Source of the DNA: Sinomonas cyclohexanicum
GTDB taxonomy: Bacteria > Actinomycetota > Actinomycetes > Actinomycetales > Micrococcaceae
Direction of reading: 5' to 3'
NCBI RefSeq assembly: GCF_020886775.1
Contig: NZ_AP024525.1
Location: forward strand, 1,674,001-1,738,000
Length of the DNA stretch: 64,000 bases
The notes beneath the pieces were generated by a model. It was not told the origin of the DNA and ran no database searches. It saw nothing but the letters and a program-made list of their open reading frames with translations. How positions within the stretch are numbered: position 1 is the first letter of the stretch; every line of letters starts with the position of its first letter. Positions 1 through 8,820 of the stretch are shown here, piece by piece. The position numbers and the translations under genes are program-made.

Positions 1-1
1 C

Positions 2-544
2 GTGACGCCGGACGGGCTCCCGTACACGATCGCGGACACGGTCGGGTTCGTCCGGTCGCTGCCCACGCAGCTGGTCGAGGCGTTCCGGTCGACGCTCGAG
101 GAGGTGGCCGACGCGGACCTCATCCTGCATGTCGTGGACGCCTCGCACCCTGACCCCGAGGGCCAGATAGCCGCGGTCCGGCAGGTGCTCTCCGACGTGG
201 ATGCGCGCAAGGTGCCCGAGATCATCGTGCTGAACAAGGCCGACGCCGCGGATCCGTTCGTCCTCGAGCGGCTCCTGCAGCGTGAGCCCCGCAACGTGGT
301 GGTCTCCGCCCGCACGGGCGAGGGCATCGAGGAGCTCAAGAACGCGATCAGCGACGCGATCCCGCGGCCGGACGTCGCGATGACGCTGCTCGTCCCCTAC
401 AGCCGCGGGGACATCCTCAACCGGCTGCACACCTCGAGCGCGGAGATCCGCTCGCTCGAGCACGTGGCCGAGGGGACGCGCGTCGAGGCCGTGGTCCGGG
501 AGGAGTTTGCGGCGGAGCTCGCGCCGTTCGTAGTCCATGACTGA
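2..544 (+). CDS. hflX: GTPase HflX, C-terminal part (gene begins before the window)
   Basis: This is the 3' part of a ribosome-associated GTPase of the HflX family, which splits stalled or heat-damaged 70S ribosomes. The G3 motif DTVGF is at residues 12-16 of the visible part, the G4 motif NKAD near residue 77, and a G5-like SARTG near residue 100. The N-terminal HflX domain and the G1 P-loop lie upstream of the window. The stop codon overlaps the start of dinG by 8 bases, so the two are probably co-transcribed. Family assignment is secure; the start cannot be seen. Confidence 0.9.
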   Translation: MTPDGLPYTIADTVGFVRSLPTQLVEAFRSTLEEVADADLILHVVDASHPDPEGQIAAVRQVLSDVDARKVPEIIVLNKADAADPFVLERLLQREPRNVVVSARTGEGIEELKNAISDAIPRPDVAMTLLVPYSRGDILNRLHTSSAEIRSLEHVAEGTRVEAVVREEFAAELAPFVVHD

Positions 545-2672
545 TCGGGCACGTCCCGGCGCCAGCCCGGAACACCAGCCGGAGGCGACGGACGACGGCG
601 GGCGCGCACCCGCCGTCGTCCGCTCTCCCTCGGGCGGGGGAGCGCCGGGCACGGCAGTCCCTGGCCCGGAGGGCGAGGCGCTTGCCCTCCTGGACGTCGC
701 GGTCGGCGCGATGGGCGGCCAGCAGCGCGCCGGGCAGCACGAGATGGCCCGCCAGGTGGCGCGCGCCATCGAGGACGGCCAGCACCTGCTCGTGCAGGCC
801 GGCACGGGCACGGGCAAGTCGCTCGCGTACCTCGTACCGCTCATCGCGCACGCCCAGAACAGCGACCGCCCGGCCGTCGTCGCGACGGCGACGCTCGCGC
901 TCCAGGCCCAGATCGTGGGCCGCGACATCCCGCGGCTCCTCGAGGCCATCACGCCCGAGCTGGACCGGCCGGTCGACGTGGCCCTCGTCAAGGGCCGCTC
1001 GAACTACCTGTGCCGGCACAAGCTCGAGGGAGGCTTCCCGACCGACGAGCCCGCCGAGGGGCAGCTTTTCGCGCTGGGTGAGGACAGCGCCGTCGGGCAT
1101 CCCGGTGCCGGGCCGACCACCCAGCTCGGCCGGGAGGTGGCGCGGCTGCGCGACTGGGCGGCCGAGACCGAGACCGGCGACCGCGACGACCTCATGCCCG
1201 GCGTGTCCGACAGGGCCTGGCGGCAGGTGTCCGTGACCGCGCTCGAGTGCCTCGGCGCGCAGAAGTGCCCGTTCGCCGCAGAGTGCTTCAGCGAGCTCGC
1301 GCGAGCGCGCGGCGCCGAGGCGGACATCGTGGTGACAAACCACGCGATGCTCGCGATCAACGCATTCGAGGGGCTCAACGTGCTCCCCGAGTACGACGTC
1401 GTGGTGGTCGACGAGGCCCACGAGCTCGCCGACCGCGTGACCGGCGCCGTGAGCGCGCAGCTTTCCTCCCAGATGATCCAGGCCGCCGCGTCGAGTGCGC
1501 GCCGGCACTGCGGCATCACCGTCGATGCCCTCCACTCCGCGGCGTCCGCGCTCGAGCTGTCGCTTACCTCGGCGCCGACCGGGCTGCTCGCCCGCGGCCT
1601 CACCGAGGAGCAGGCGCAGGACGTGGGGCTCGTGCGGGACGCGTGCCGCGTGGCGCTCTCGGACTCGAAGCCCGGGGACGGGCAGCAGGCCGACGGGGGG
1701 CGGCAGGTCGCCCGGTCACGCCTCCTCGCGGTGCTCGAGGTGTGCGAGCGCATCCTCGACGCCGAAGCGAACCGCGAGGTCCTGTGGGTCACCCGGATGG
1801 GCGCCCCGGACCCTGTCACGGGATATTCCGCGCCGGATGATTCGGCGCCGGCCATGCTGCACATCGCGCCTCTCGGCGTGGGCGGGCGCCTGCGGGAGGG
1901 CCTCTTCGACGGCCACACCGTCGTGCTCACGAGCGCGACTCTCGCGATCGGCTCCGCATTCGAACCGACCGCCGGCAGTCTCGGCCTCCTGGGTCCCGGG
2001 GCCCCGTCGTGGACCGGCGTAGACGTCGGGTCCCCGTTCGACTACCCCAGGCAGGGGATGCTCTACGTGGCGCGGCACCTGCCCAAGCCCGGGCGCGGGG
2101 TCTCGCCCCAGGCCCTGGACGAGCTCGAAGCCCTCCTGACTGCCTCGCGGGGCGGGGCCCTCTGCCTGTTCTCGTCGAGGAGGGCCGCGGAGGACGCGGC
2201 ACACGAGCTCCGGGGCCGGCTCGAGACCACGATCCTGTGCCAGGGCGAGTCGTCGATGAGCGCGCTCGTCAAGCAGTTCGCGGCCGAGCCCGACACGTGC
2301 CTGTTCGGGACCATGTCGCTGTGGCAGGGCGTCGACGTGCCCGGCCAGTCGTGCCGGCTCGTGGTGATCGACCGCATCCCGTTCCCGCGGCCCGATGACC
2401 CGCTCATGACCGCCCGCTCGCGCGCGGTCGCCCAATCCGGGGGCAACGGCTTCATGAGCGTCTCGGCGACCCATGCCGCCGTCCGCCTCGCCCAGGGTGC
2501 TGGGCGGCTCATCCGTTCGACCGCGGACCGCGGCGTCGTGGCCGTGCTCGACTCGCGGCTCGCCACCGAGCGCTACGGGGCCTTCCTGCGCAGCGCGCTG
2601 CCGCCGCTGTGGGGGACCACGGACCGGCGGATCGTGCTCGACGCGCTCGCCCGGCTCGCGCAGACGGCCTGA
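537..2672 (+). CDS. dinG: ATP-dependent DNA helicase, DinG/XPD family
   Basis: A 711-residue superfamily 2 helicase of the DinG/XPD type, expected to unwind DNA with 5'-3' polarity in repair and in clearing R-loops. The Walker A motif GTGTGKS is near residue 89 and the DEAH box near residue 292. Four cysteines placed as in the iron-sulphur domain are at about residues 159, 238, 244 and 250. The motif VI-like QGAGRLIRS lies near the C-terminus. The ATG overlaps the end of hflX by 8 bases. It converges tightly on lexA with 10 bases between the stop codons. No LexA box is visible in front of it. Confidence 0.92.
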   Translation: MTDRARPGASPEHQPEATDDGGRAPAVVRSPSGGGAPGTAVPGPEGEALALLDVAVGAMGGQQRAGQHEMARQVARAIEDGQHLLVQAGTGTGKSLAYLVPLIAHAQNSDRPAVVATATLALQAQIVGRDIPRLLEAITPELDRPVDVALVKGRSNYLCRHKLEGGFPTDEPAEGQLFALGEDSAVGHPGAGPTTQLGREVARLRDWAAETETGDRDDLMPGVSDRAWRQVSVTALECLGAQKCPFAAECFSELARARGAEADIVVTNHAMLAINAFEGLNVLPEYDVVVVDEAHELADRVTGAVSAQLSSQMIQAAASSARRHCGITVDALHSAASALELSLTSAPTGLLARGLTEEQAQDVGLVRDACRVALSDSKPGDGQQADGGRQVARSRLLAVLEVCERILDAEANREVLWVTRMGAPDPVTGYSAPDDSAPAMLHIAPLGVGGRLREGLFDGHTVVLTSATLAIGSAFEPTAGSLGLLGPGAPSWTGVDVGSPFDYPRQGMLYVARHLPKPGRGVSPQALDELEALLTASRGGALCLFSSRRAAEDAAHELRGRLETTILCQGESSMSALVKQFAAEPDTCLFGTMSLWQGVDVPGQSCRLVVIDRIPFPRPDDPLMTARSRAVAQSGGNGFMSVSATHAAVRLAQGAGRLIRSTADRGVVAVLDSRLATERYGAFLRSALPPLWGTTDRRIVLDALARLAQTA

Positions 2673-2682
2673 ACCGGACGGG

Positions 2683-3390
2683 TCAGACCGAGCGCAGCAC
2701 CGAAACGACCTTGCCCATGACCGTCGCCTCGTCGCCGAGGATCGGCTCGTACCGGGTGTTCTGGGGCAGCAGCCACGTGTGCCCGTCCCGCTGGCGGAAC
2801 GTCTTCACGGTGGCCTCGTCGTCGAGCAGGGCGGCGACGATGTCTCCGTTCTCGGCGCTGTTCTGCCGGCGGACCACGACCCAGTCGCCGTCGCAGATCG
2901 CGGCGTCGATCATCGAGTCACCCTTGACCCTGAGCATGAAGAGCTCGCCGTAGCCTACGAGCTGACGGGGGAGGGGCATGACGTCCTCGACGGACTGGTC
3001 AGCGAGGATCGGCCCGCCGGCGGCGATCCGTCCGACGAGCGGCACCATGGCCGTGTCCGCGGCGCTCGCCATGCTCTCGAGCGTGGCCCCGCCGGCCCCG
3101 AGCATCTCCGCTGCGCCCTCTGCGCTCACGCTGAGCTCGCCCTCGTCGAGCGTGAGCGGCATGAGGACCTCCATGGCCCGCGGGCGCTTGGGGTCGCGAC
3201 GGAGGTAGCCGAGCTTCTCAAGCTGGCTCAGCTGGTGCGTCACGCTCGAGAGGCTCGCGAGGCCGACCGTGTCGCCGATCTCGCGCATGGACGGCGGGTA
3301 GCCGTTGATCTGCACGGACCGCTGGATCGTCTCCAGGATCCTCTTCTGGCGCGCGGTGAGTCCCTTCGCCGCCCTAGTCCTTGCTGCCAT
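2683..3390 (-). CDS. lexA: LexA repressor, S24 family
   Basis: SOS-response repressor of 235 residues that cleaves itself when bound to RecA filaments. An N-terminal winged helix-turn-helix (about residues 10-72) precedes the S24 peptidase-like domain. The Ala124-Gly125 cleavage site lies in RIAAGGP, the catalytic Ser159 in KGDSM and the catalytic Lys196 in EATVKTF. The reading frame stays open 228 bases further upstream, but the start at 3390 gives the normal N-terminus [15 protein letters not shown]. It is divergent from a LysM protein, the standard actinobacterial arrangement, and a LexA box overlaps its own -35 element, so autoregulation is expected. Confidence 0.95.
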   Translation of the reverse strand: MAARTRAAKGLTARQKRILETIQRSVQINGYPPSMREIGDTVGLASLSSVTHQLSQLEKLGYLRRDPKRPRAMEVLMPLTLDEGELSVSAEGAAEMLGAGGATLESMASAADTAMVPLVGRIAAGGPILADQSVEDVMPLPRQLVGYGELFMLRVKGDSMIDAAICDGDWVVVRRQNSAENGDIVAALLDDEATVKTFRQRDGHTWLLPQNTRYEPILGDEATVMGKVVSVLRSV

Positions 3391-3531
3391 GCCGCCCGCC
3401 CCTTCATCCGCGACCAGAAATGTCGGACCCGCTCCGCACCATGTGGTCATGAGGTGGAGCGAATGCCTTCCGGCCCGGGTTTGTGATGTTCCAATGCTCG
3501 TCCGTGCTCGTCCGTGCCCGGTGTTGCTCTC

Positions 3532-3560
3532 ACCGTAGGCCAGATTCCTGCACCTTTCAA
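3532..3560 (-). promoter_or_regulatory. lexA promoter
   Basis: On the minus strand a -35 element TTGAAA (3555-3560) is separated by 17 bases from a -10 element TACGGT (3532-3537). Transcription would start near 3525, giving a leader of about 135 nt before lexA. The LexA box at 3557-3572 overlaps the -35. Confidence 0.6.
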
Positions 3561-3572
3561 ACACTTGTTCGA
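3557..3572. promoter_or_regulatory. LexA binding site (SOS box) between lexA and the LysM gene
   Basis: The 16-mer TCAAACACTTGTTCGA differs at one position from the actinobacterial SOS consensus TCGAAC-N4-GTTCGA. It covers the lexA -35 and lies in the divergent region, so it could serve both genes. Confidence 0.75.
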
Positions 3573-3622
3573 GCGAGTCTGGACACGCCTCGCTGACAGG
3601 TGCTAAGAAGTATCTCAACAGT

Positions 3623-3638
3623 TCGAAGATTCATTCGA
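3623..3638. promoter_or_regulatory. Second, weaker LexA-like box
   Basis: TCGAAGATTCATTCGA is a near-palindrome with two mismatches to the SOS consensus, 91 bases before the LysM gene. Two boxes in this interval would give tight repression of the division suppressor. The 338-base gap from 3391 to 3728 holds these two sites and the lexA promoter; I see no other gene in it. Confidence 0.45.
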
Positions 3639-3728
3639 AAACTGCTCGTCGTAGGGGCCAGAGCTTCGGAAGAAGTTCGAACCGCTCACAAGGCCGGGGG
3701 AGCGGCGGGGCAGGGGAAGGCACACACC

Positions 3729-4151
3729 ATGGCACACGCAATCGTCATCGGCCAGCGCACCGTGATTGGCCAGCACTCGCAGCCGCGTATGTCGCCGCGC
3801 CGCGTTCCCGTCGGGTCGGGCGCGGCCGCCGGGAAGCAGCCGCCGCTCAGGCTCACCCGCCGTGGCCGAATCGTCCTGATCGTGGTGCCTGCGTTCCTCG
3901 CCGCCCTCGCGGTGCTCCTTGCCTGGGCGGCCCTCATGGCGCCAGCCAAGGCCTCGGGCGAGCACCTCGAGGGGCCGGGAGGCGCCGTGACGGTGACCGT
4001 GCAGCCCGGTGACTCCCTGTGGACCATCGCGGCGGCGCGCGTCCCGGACCGCGATCCCCGGGTGACCATCAGCCAGATCCGCGAGCTCAATGATCTCGCC
4101 GGGTCACGGGTGCTCCCGGGAGAGCAGATCCTCGTGCCCGTCGCTGGCTGA
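3729..4151 (+). CDS. LysM membrane protein, SOS cell-division suppressor (DivS/ChiZ/YneA-like)
   Basis: A 140-residue protein with a basic N-terminus, one transmembrane helix (about 47-70) and an extracytoplasmic LysM domain (about 88-137, with QPGDSLWTIA and a terminal GEQILVPV). LysM binds peptidoglycan. Genes with this architecture sit divergent from lexA in actinobacteria (Rv2719c/ChiZ in Mycobacterium, DivS in Corynebacterium) and in Bacillus (YneA), and they block septation during DNA damage. The start at 3729 has the ribosome-binding sequence GGGGAAGG upstream; a longer in-frame start at 3600 would add an unlikely N-terminus. Function is inferred from architecture, position and the LexA boxes. 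Confidence 0.8.
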   Translation: MAHAIVIGQRTVIGQHSQPRMSPRRVPVGSGAAAGKQPPLRLTRRGRIVLIVVPAFLAALAVLLAWAALMAPAKASGEHLEGPGGAVTVTVQPGDSLWTIAAARVPDRDPRVTISQIRELNDLAGSRVLPGEQILVPVAG

Positions 4152-4291
4152 GGGCCATGCACGCGGTTCTCCTGAGGTGGTCGGAATCGGCCGCCCGTGG
4201 CACCCACCGCCCGCCACCAGCTGGAGCGCGTCGGCCTGTCACCAAGGGCCGCCCGAGAGGCACCGAATGCGGGCCGAGGCCCCCGCTGACG

Positions 4292-4297
4292 TAGGCT
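4292..4297 (+). promoter_or_regulatory. -10 element of a probable leaderless hisC transcript
   Basis: TAGGCT ends exactly 6 bases before the GTG start of hisC at 4304, and no Shine-Dalgarno sequence is present. I see no good -35. The spacing matches several other genes in this window. Confidence 0.5.
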
Positions 4298-4303
4298 GGA
4301 CGG

Positions 4304-5425
4304 GTGGATGACCAGCTCGCACGACTCAACCGGCTCCCCCTCCGCGACGACCTGCGCGGACAGCATCCCTACGGCGCCCCGCAGCTCGACGTCCCCATCC
4401 AGCTCAACGTGAACGAGAACACGCACGGTGTCCCGCAGGACGTCCAGGAGGCGATCGTCGAGGCCGTCCGCTCGGTTGCCGCAGGCCTCAACCGCTACCC
4501 CGACCGCGAGTTCACGGAGCTCCGCGGATCGCTGGCCGAGTACCTTGGCCACGGGCTCGTCCCAGAGCAGGTGTGGGCCGCCAACGGCTCGAACGAGGTG
4601 CTCCAGCAGATCCTGCAGGCCTTCGGTGGCCCCGGGAGGTCGGCTCTCGGATTCCCTCCCACGTACTCGATGTACCCGCTGCTCGCCGCCGGGACCGGCA
4701 CGGCCTATCTCAAGGGCGTCCGTGCCGATGACTTCGAGCTCACCGCGGAGTCAGCCGCCCGCCAGGTCAGTCAGCTCGCCCCCAACGTCGTCTTCCTCTG
4801 CTCGCCGAACAACCCGACGGGCACGGCACTTGGGCTCGACGTCGTCGAGGCAGTCTACGAGGCCGGCACGGCGAGCGAGGCCATCGTCATCGTGGACGAG
4901 GCCTACGCGGAATTTGCCCACGTCGGCACGGAGAGCGCACTGACGCTCCTGCCGGGCCGGCCCCGGCTCATCGTTACCCGGACCATGAGCAAGGCCTTCG
5001 CCCTCGCTGGTGCCCGCTTGGGGTACCTCGCGGCCGCGCCCGAGGTCGTGGACGCCCTCCGCCTCGTGCGGCTCCCGTACCACCTCTCGGCGGTCACGCA
5101 GGCCACGGCTCTCGCCGCGCTCCACCACCGGGCCTCCCTCATGGCCGAGGTCGAGGAGATCAAGCGCCAGCGGGACCGCATCGTCAGCGAACTCGTCCGT
5201 ATGGGACTCAAGCCCGCGTCGTCGGACTCGAATTTCGTCTTCTTCACCGGCCTCGAGGACCCGCACAAGACGTGGCAGGGCCTGCTCGATTCCGGCGTGA
5301 TCGTCCGCGACGTAGGCATTCCCGGCAGCCTCCGCGTGACGGCGGGAACCGAGCGGGAGACCACGGCCTTCCTCACCCGCCTCGAGGAGCTCCTCGCCGC
5401 GGACGGCCGCCTGCCAGCCGCCTAG
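4304..5425 (+). CDS. hisC: Histidinol-phosphate aminotransferase
   Basis: PLP-dependent class I/II aminotransferase of 373 residues that converts imidazole-acetol phosphate to L-histidinol phosphate. Family motifs are SPNNPTG (about 167-173), the VDEAY aspartate near 198, and the PLP-binding Lys230 in TMSKAFALAGARLGY. The start is GTG with no Shine-Dalgarno sequence but with a well-placed -10 box, so translation is probably leaderless. It begins the his cluster hisC-hisB-hisH-priA; hisD, normally next to hisC, is not in the window. A paralogous aromatic aminotransferase is possible from sequence alone, but the position beside hisB supports HisC. Confidence 0.9.
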   Translation: MDDQLARLNRLPLRDDLRGQHPYGAPQLDVPIQLNVNENTHGVPQDVQEAIVEAVRSVAAGLNRYPDREFTELRGSLAEYLGHGLVPEQVWAANGSNEVLQQILQAFGGPGRSALGFPPTYSMYPLLAAGTGTAYLKGVRADDFELTAESAARQVSQLAPNVVFLCSPNNPTGTALGLDVVEAVYEAGTASEAIVIVDEAYAEFAHVGTESALTLLPGRPRLIVTRTMSKAFALAGARLGYLAAAPEVVDALRLVRLPYHLSAVTQATALAALHHRASLMAEVEEIKRQRDRIVSELVRMGLKPASSDSNFVFFTGLEDPHKTWQGLLDSGVIVRDVGIPGSLRVTAGTERETTAFLTRLEELLAADGRLPAA

Positions 5426-5456
5426 AACGCGGCGGCTGGAACCAGCCGCCTAGAAT
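5414..5456. repeat. Short direct repeat and hairpin between hisC and hisB
   Basis: CCAGCCGCCTAGAA occurs at 5414-5427 (containing the hisC stop codon) and again at 5442-5455. The intervening GGCGGCTGG (5431-5439) can pair with the second copy. TAGAAT at 5451-5456 also resembles a -10 element for hisB. Role unclear. Confidence 0.35.
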
Positions 5457-5501
5457 AGGACCTACGCCCACTTTCGAAGCCTGATCGAAGGACATACAGC
5501 C

Positions 5502-6134
5502 ATGAGCACCGAGCTGCAGACCGCGCCCGTGACCCAGCGGACCGCGCGGATGGAGCGGACCACGAGCGAATCCTCCGTCCTCGTCGAGATCAACCTCGAC
5601 GGCACTGGCCGCTCCGACATCTCCAGCAGCGTCCCGTTCTACGACCACATGCTCACGGCGCTGTCGAAGCACTCGCTCATCGACCTCACCGTCAAGGCCA
5701 CGGGAGACACGCACATCGACGTCCACCACACCGTCGAGGACATCGCCATCACGTTCGGCGAGGTGCTCAGGCAGGCGCTCGGGAACAAAGCGGGGATCCG
5801 CCGGTTCGGCGAGGCATCCATCCCGCTGGACGAGGCCCTCGCCCACGCGGTCGTCGATGTCTCGGGGCGGCCCTACCTCGTGCACGGCGGCGAGCCCGCC
5901 GGCCAGGAGTACCACCTCATCGGCGGCCACTTCACGGGCTCGCTCACGCGCCACATCTTCGAGGCCATCACCCTCCATGCCGGGATCTGCCTGCACATGA
6001 ACGTCCTCGCCGGCCGCGACCCGCACCACATCGTCGAGGCCCAGTTCAAGGCATTCGCGCGCGCCCTGCGTGCGGCGATCGAGCCGGACCCGCGGATCGG
6101 CAGCGCGATCCCGTCCACGAAGGGCGCCCTGTGA
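5502..6134 (+). CDS. hisB: Imidazoleglycerol-phosphate dehydratase
   Basis: Monofunctional HisB of 210 residues, which dehydrates imidazole-glycerol phosphate. It has the metal-binding histidine clusters of the family: [13 protein letters not shown] (about 46-58), [11 protein letters not shown] (about 69-79) and a later [13 protein letters not shown]. Length is normal for the stand-alone enzyme, with no fused phosphatase domain. GAAGGA precedes the ATG. Its stop overlaps hisH by 4 bases, so the two are translationally coupled. Confidence 0.96.
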   Translation: MSTELQTAPVTQRTARMERTTSESSVLVEINLDGTGRSDISSSVPFYDHMLTALSKHSLIDLTVKATGDTHIDVHHTVEDIAITFGEVLRQALGNKAGIRRFGEASIPLDEALAHAVVDVSGRPYLVHGGEPAGQEYHLIGGHFTGSLTRHIFEAITLHAGICLHMNVLAGRDPHHIVEAQFKAFARALRAAIEPDPRIGSAIPSTKGAL

Positions 6135-6916
6135 CGGCCGCCCCGGATGCGCTCCCGGACGCACCGGAGGGCACGGAGGGCGCCGTCGTCGTCGACCCGC
6201 GCCACGTCGACCCCCGGCACGCCGGTGCCCAGGAGGCCGACCCGCAGGGGAGGCCGAGCGTCGTCGTGCTCGATTACGGTTCGGGGAACGTCCGGTCCGC
6301 GGTGCGCGCGCTCGAGCGCGCCGGCGCGGCCGTCACGCTCAGCGCCAAGGCCGAGGACGCGCTCCACGCGGACGGCCTCGTCGTCCCCGGCGTGGGCGCG
6401 TTCGCGACCGTGATGGAGGAGCTCAGGGCCGTCGACGCCCTGCGGATCATCGGCCGGCGGGTGGCCGGAGGCCGTCCCGTGCTGGCGATCTGCGTCGGGC
6501 TCCAGGTGATGTTCGAGAAGGGCATCGAGCACGGCGTCGAGGCCGAGGGCCTGGGGGAATGGCCGGGCACGGTCGAGCTCCTTCCCGCGAAGGTCGTGCC
6601 GCACATGGGCTGGAACACCGTGAAGGTGCCCGAGGGGTCGAAGCTGTTCGCGGGCGTGGAGGACGAGCGCTTCTACTTCGTGCACTCCTACGGCGTGCAG
6701 TCGTGGGACTTCGAGGTCGCGCAGCCGCGCATGGAGCCCCCGCTCGTGACGTGGAGCGAGCACGGCGCGCCGTTCATCGCCGCCGTCGAGAACGGGCCCC
6801 TGTGCGCCACCCAGTTCCACCCCGAGAAATCGGGTGACGCCGGGGCCAGGCTCCTGCGCAACTGGGTCGATTCGCTGAAGAAGCGCGGCAGCTCCACTGC
6901 GGTGGGGGAATCCTGA
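6131..6916 (+). CDS. hisH: Imidazole glycerol phosphate synthase, glutamine amidotransferase subunit
   Basis: Class I glutamine amidotransferase that supplies ammonia to HisF. The nucleophile Cys121 is in [10 protein letters not shown], and the His-Glu pair is in TQFHPEKSG near residue 237. The GTG start overlaps hisB by 4 bases. The protein has 261 residues, about 40 more than a typical HisH; the extra part is an acidic, alanine/proline-rich N-terminal extension before the usual start [15 protein letters not shown] further in would remove part of it, but the 4-base overlap favours the long form. The partner hisF is not in this window. Confidence 0.93.
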   Translation: MTAAPDALPDAPEGTEGAVVVDPRHVDPRHAGAQEADPQGRPSVVVLDYGSGNVRSAVRALERAGAAVTLSAKAEDALHADGLVVPGVGAFATVMEELRAVDALRIIGRRVAGGRPVLAICVGLQVMFEKGIEHGVEAEGLGEWPGTVELLPAKVVPHMGWNTVKVPEGSKLFAGVEDERFYFVHSYGVQSWDFEVAQPRMEPPLVTWSEHGAPFIAAVENGPLCATQFHPEKSGDAGARLLRNWVDSLKKRGSSTAVGES

Positions 6917-6919
6917 CCC

Positions 6920-7078
6920 ATGTGGTCCGTGCTGCTCTTCGGCCTCGCCGGGCTGCTCGTGGGGGGTGCCCTGTCGTTCCGCAAGCAGGGCCTGCCGAAC
7001 TGGACGTGGATCGCGTTCGGCGTGCTCGCTGCTGCCGCCCTCGTGGCGGCCTACCTGTTCACGCTGCCGGCCGCGTGA
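6920..7078 (+). CDS. Small membrane protein between hisH and priA
   Basis: A 52-residue open frame, ATG to TGA, encoding two hydrophobic helices (about 3-18 and 30-48) joined by a short polar loop SFRKQGLPNW. It starts 3 bases after the hisH stop codon and ends 39 bases before priA, so it sits inside the his operon in the same direction. High third-position GC supports real coding. I do not recognise a family; it may be a membrane protein carried with the operon rather than a histidine enzyme. Confidence 0.6.
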   Translation: MWSVLLFGLAGLLVGGALSFRKQGLPNWTWIAFGVLAAAALVAAYLFTLPAA

Positions 7079-7117
7079 GCGGGCCCGCGCTGGCTATCTG
7101 ACACTGAGGGAGAGACC

Positions 7118-7858
7118 ATGACCGCTGAGGAGCCGATCCTCGAACTGCTGCCGGCCGTCGACATCGTCGACGGCCAGGCGGTCCGCCTCGTCCAGGGTGA
7201 GGCGGGGAGCGAGACGGGCTACGGCTCGCCGCTCGACGCCGCGCACGCCTGGCAGGACGCGGGCGCCGAGTGGGTTCACCTGGTGGATCTCGACGCGGCG
7301 TTCGGCCGCGGCGACAACCGCGCGCTCATCGCCGAGGTCGTGAAGAGCCTCTCGCTCAAGGTGGAGCTCTCCGGCGGCCTGCGGGACGACGCGTCGCTCG
7401 AGGCGGCCCTCGAGCTCGGCGTGGCCCGGGTGAACCTCGGCACCGCCGCGATCGAGAACCCCGAGTGGACCGCCCAGGCGATCGCCCGGCATGGGGAGAG
7501 GATCGCCGTCGGACTCGACGTCCGCGGAACCACGCTCGCCGGACGCGGCTGGACCAAGGAGGGCGGCGACCTCTGGGAGGTCCTGGCCCAGCTCGAGGAC
7601 GCCGGGTGCGCCCGGTACGTCGTGACGGACGTGACCAAGGACGGCACCCTGCGCGGGCCGAACGTCGAGCTCCTCACACAGATGTGCGAGCGGACCGACA
7701 GGCCCGTCGTTGCCTCGGGCGGCATTTCGAGCCTCGACGACCTCCGCGCCCTCCGCGCGCTCGTGCCGCTCGGCGTCGAGGGCGCGATCGTGGGCAAGGC
7801 GCTGTACTCGGGCCAGTTCACCCTCCCGGAGGCGCTCGACATCGCCGGGCGGCGCTGA
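7118..7858 (+). CDS. priA: Bifunctional HisA/TrpF isomerase PriA
   Basis: A 246-residue (beta-alpha)8 barrel that isomerises ProFAR in histidine synthesis and, in actinobacteria, also phosphoribosyl anthranilate in tryptophan synthesis. Catalytic Asp15 (AVDIVDGQ) and Asp175 (VTKDGTLRG) are present. Arg143 and Trp145 in AGRGW are the residues that distinguish bifunctional PriA from plain HisA. The dual role is inferred from these residues and the lineage; whether the genome has a separate trpF cannot be seen. Downstream the frame is followed directly by the sseB-like gene. Confidence 0.9.
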   Translation: MTAEEPILELLPAVDIVDGQAVRLVQGEAGSETGYGSPLDAAHAWQDAGAEWVHLVDLDAAFGRGDNRALIAEVVKSLSLKVELSGGLRDDASLEAALELGVARVNLGTAAIENPEWTAQAIARHGERIAVGLDVRGTTLAGRGWTKEGGDLWEVLAQLEDAGCARYVVTDVTKDGTLRGPNVELLTQMCERTDRPVVASGGISSLDDLRALRALVPLGVEGAIVGKALYSGQFTLPEALDIAGRR

Positions 7859-8775
7859 GTGGCGCACCGACGCGAGGACGCGCACCCGCACGCGCACGAC
7901 GCCGCAGCCTCGCCCGCCGCGGGGCAGCGTCACCTCCCCGGCCACATCGCCGCCGCACTCGCGCGCGCGGGCAGCCCCACCGACTCGGCGGGCCAGGAGT
8001 GGGCCGGCCGCGACCTGAGCGGCGAGGGCAATCCCCTCCACCGGTTCGACGCGGACGGTGGTGCGGCCGACCCCGGCCTCGCCGCGGCCCTGGCCGCACT
8101 CGGCGCCGGGACGGGCGACGAGACCGGCGTGCATAAGGCCCTGGCGACCGCCCGGGTCTTCGTCGCCGTCGTGGCGAGCCTGGCCGAGGGCGGCCTCGGC
8201 GAGCACGGGTTCGCCGAGGACAAGGAGGCGGACATGGCGCTCGTGACCATTGCCGCCCCGGACGGGCGCAAGGCGCTCCCCGTCTTCACCTCGGTGGAGC
8301 GTCTCGAGGCCTGGCACGGTGAGCGCGGCCCGTTGCCGTCTTCGCGCCTAGGGCAGCCCTCTCGGCGGTCGCGGAGGGCGCCGAGCTGCTCGTCCTGGAC
8401 CCCGGCGCCGACCTGACGTTCGTGCTCCGCCGCCCCGCCGTGTGGGCGCTCGCCCAGCAGCGGGAGTGGACGCCGTCCTACGCAGATGCCTCCCTCGTGG
8501 CCGAGGTTGAGGGCGCCGTGGCGGGCCTCGAGCACGTGCGCGGCATCGAGATCTCCCCGGGCACCGGGGTCGCCTCGAGGGACGCCGCCGGGCGGGTGGT
8601 GCCGGGCGGCGGTCATGGACCCGAGCTTCGGCTCACCCTCGCGCTGGCCCCGGGTTTGCCTGCTGAGGCCGTGCGTGAGACCGTGTCAGAGCTGAACGGC
8701 AGACTCGCCGGCAGCGCGCGCTTCGCGGAGGCCGTGGACTCGATCGAGCTCAAGGTCCGTCCCGCCGGCAGCTGA
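7859..8775 (+). pseudogene. SseB-family protein interrupted by a single-base frameshift
   Basis: The first frame (7859-8416) carries an N-terminal SseB-like region ending in family-like sequence up to ERLEAWHGE, then turns into nonsense. From about 8323 the next frame continues with ARPVAVFAPRAALSAVAEG and LLVLDPGADLTFVLRRP and stays open to 8775. Joining the frames would give one protein of about 305 residues. The shift equals one missing G around 8321-8326 (GAGCGC where GAGGCGC is expected). SseB proteins are poorly characterised; this gene follows priA with no gap. Both halves keep coding-like base use, so this is either a very recent mutation or a sequencing error. Confidence 0.7.
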
Positions 8776-8820
8776 CCTCCGCCCGCCATCCTGGGCGGCG
8801 CACCTGAAGAGGACCCCAGC

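Noticed and set aside
417-1535. Long minus-strand frame opposite dinG
   Set aside because: It is a high-GC shadow of dinG with no family motifs; dinG itself has complete helicase motifs.
3665-3681. Third LexA box (TTCGGAAGAAGTTCGAA) before the LysM gene
   Set aside because: The half-sites are spaced one base too close for the consensus.
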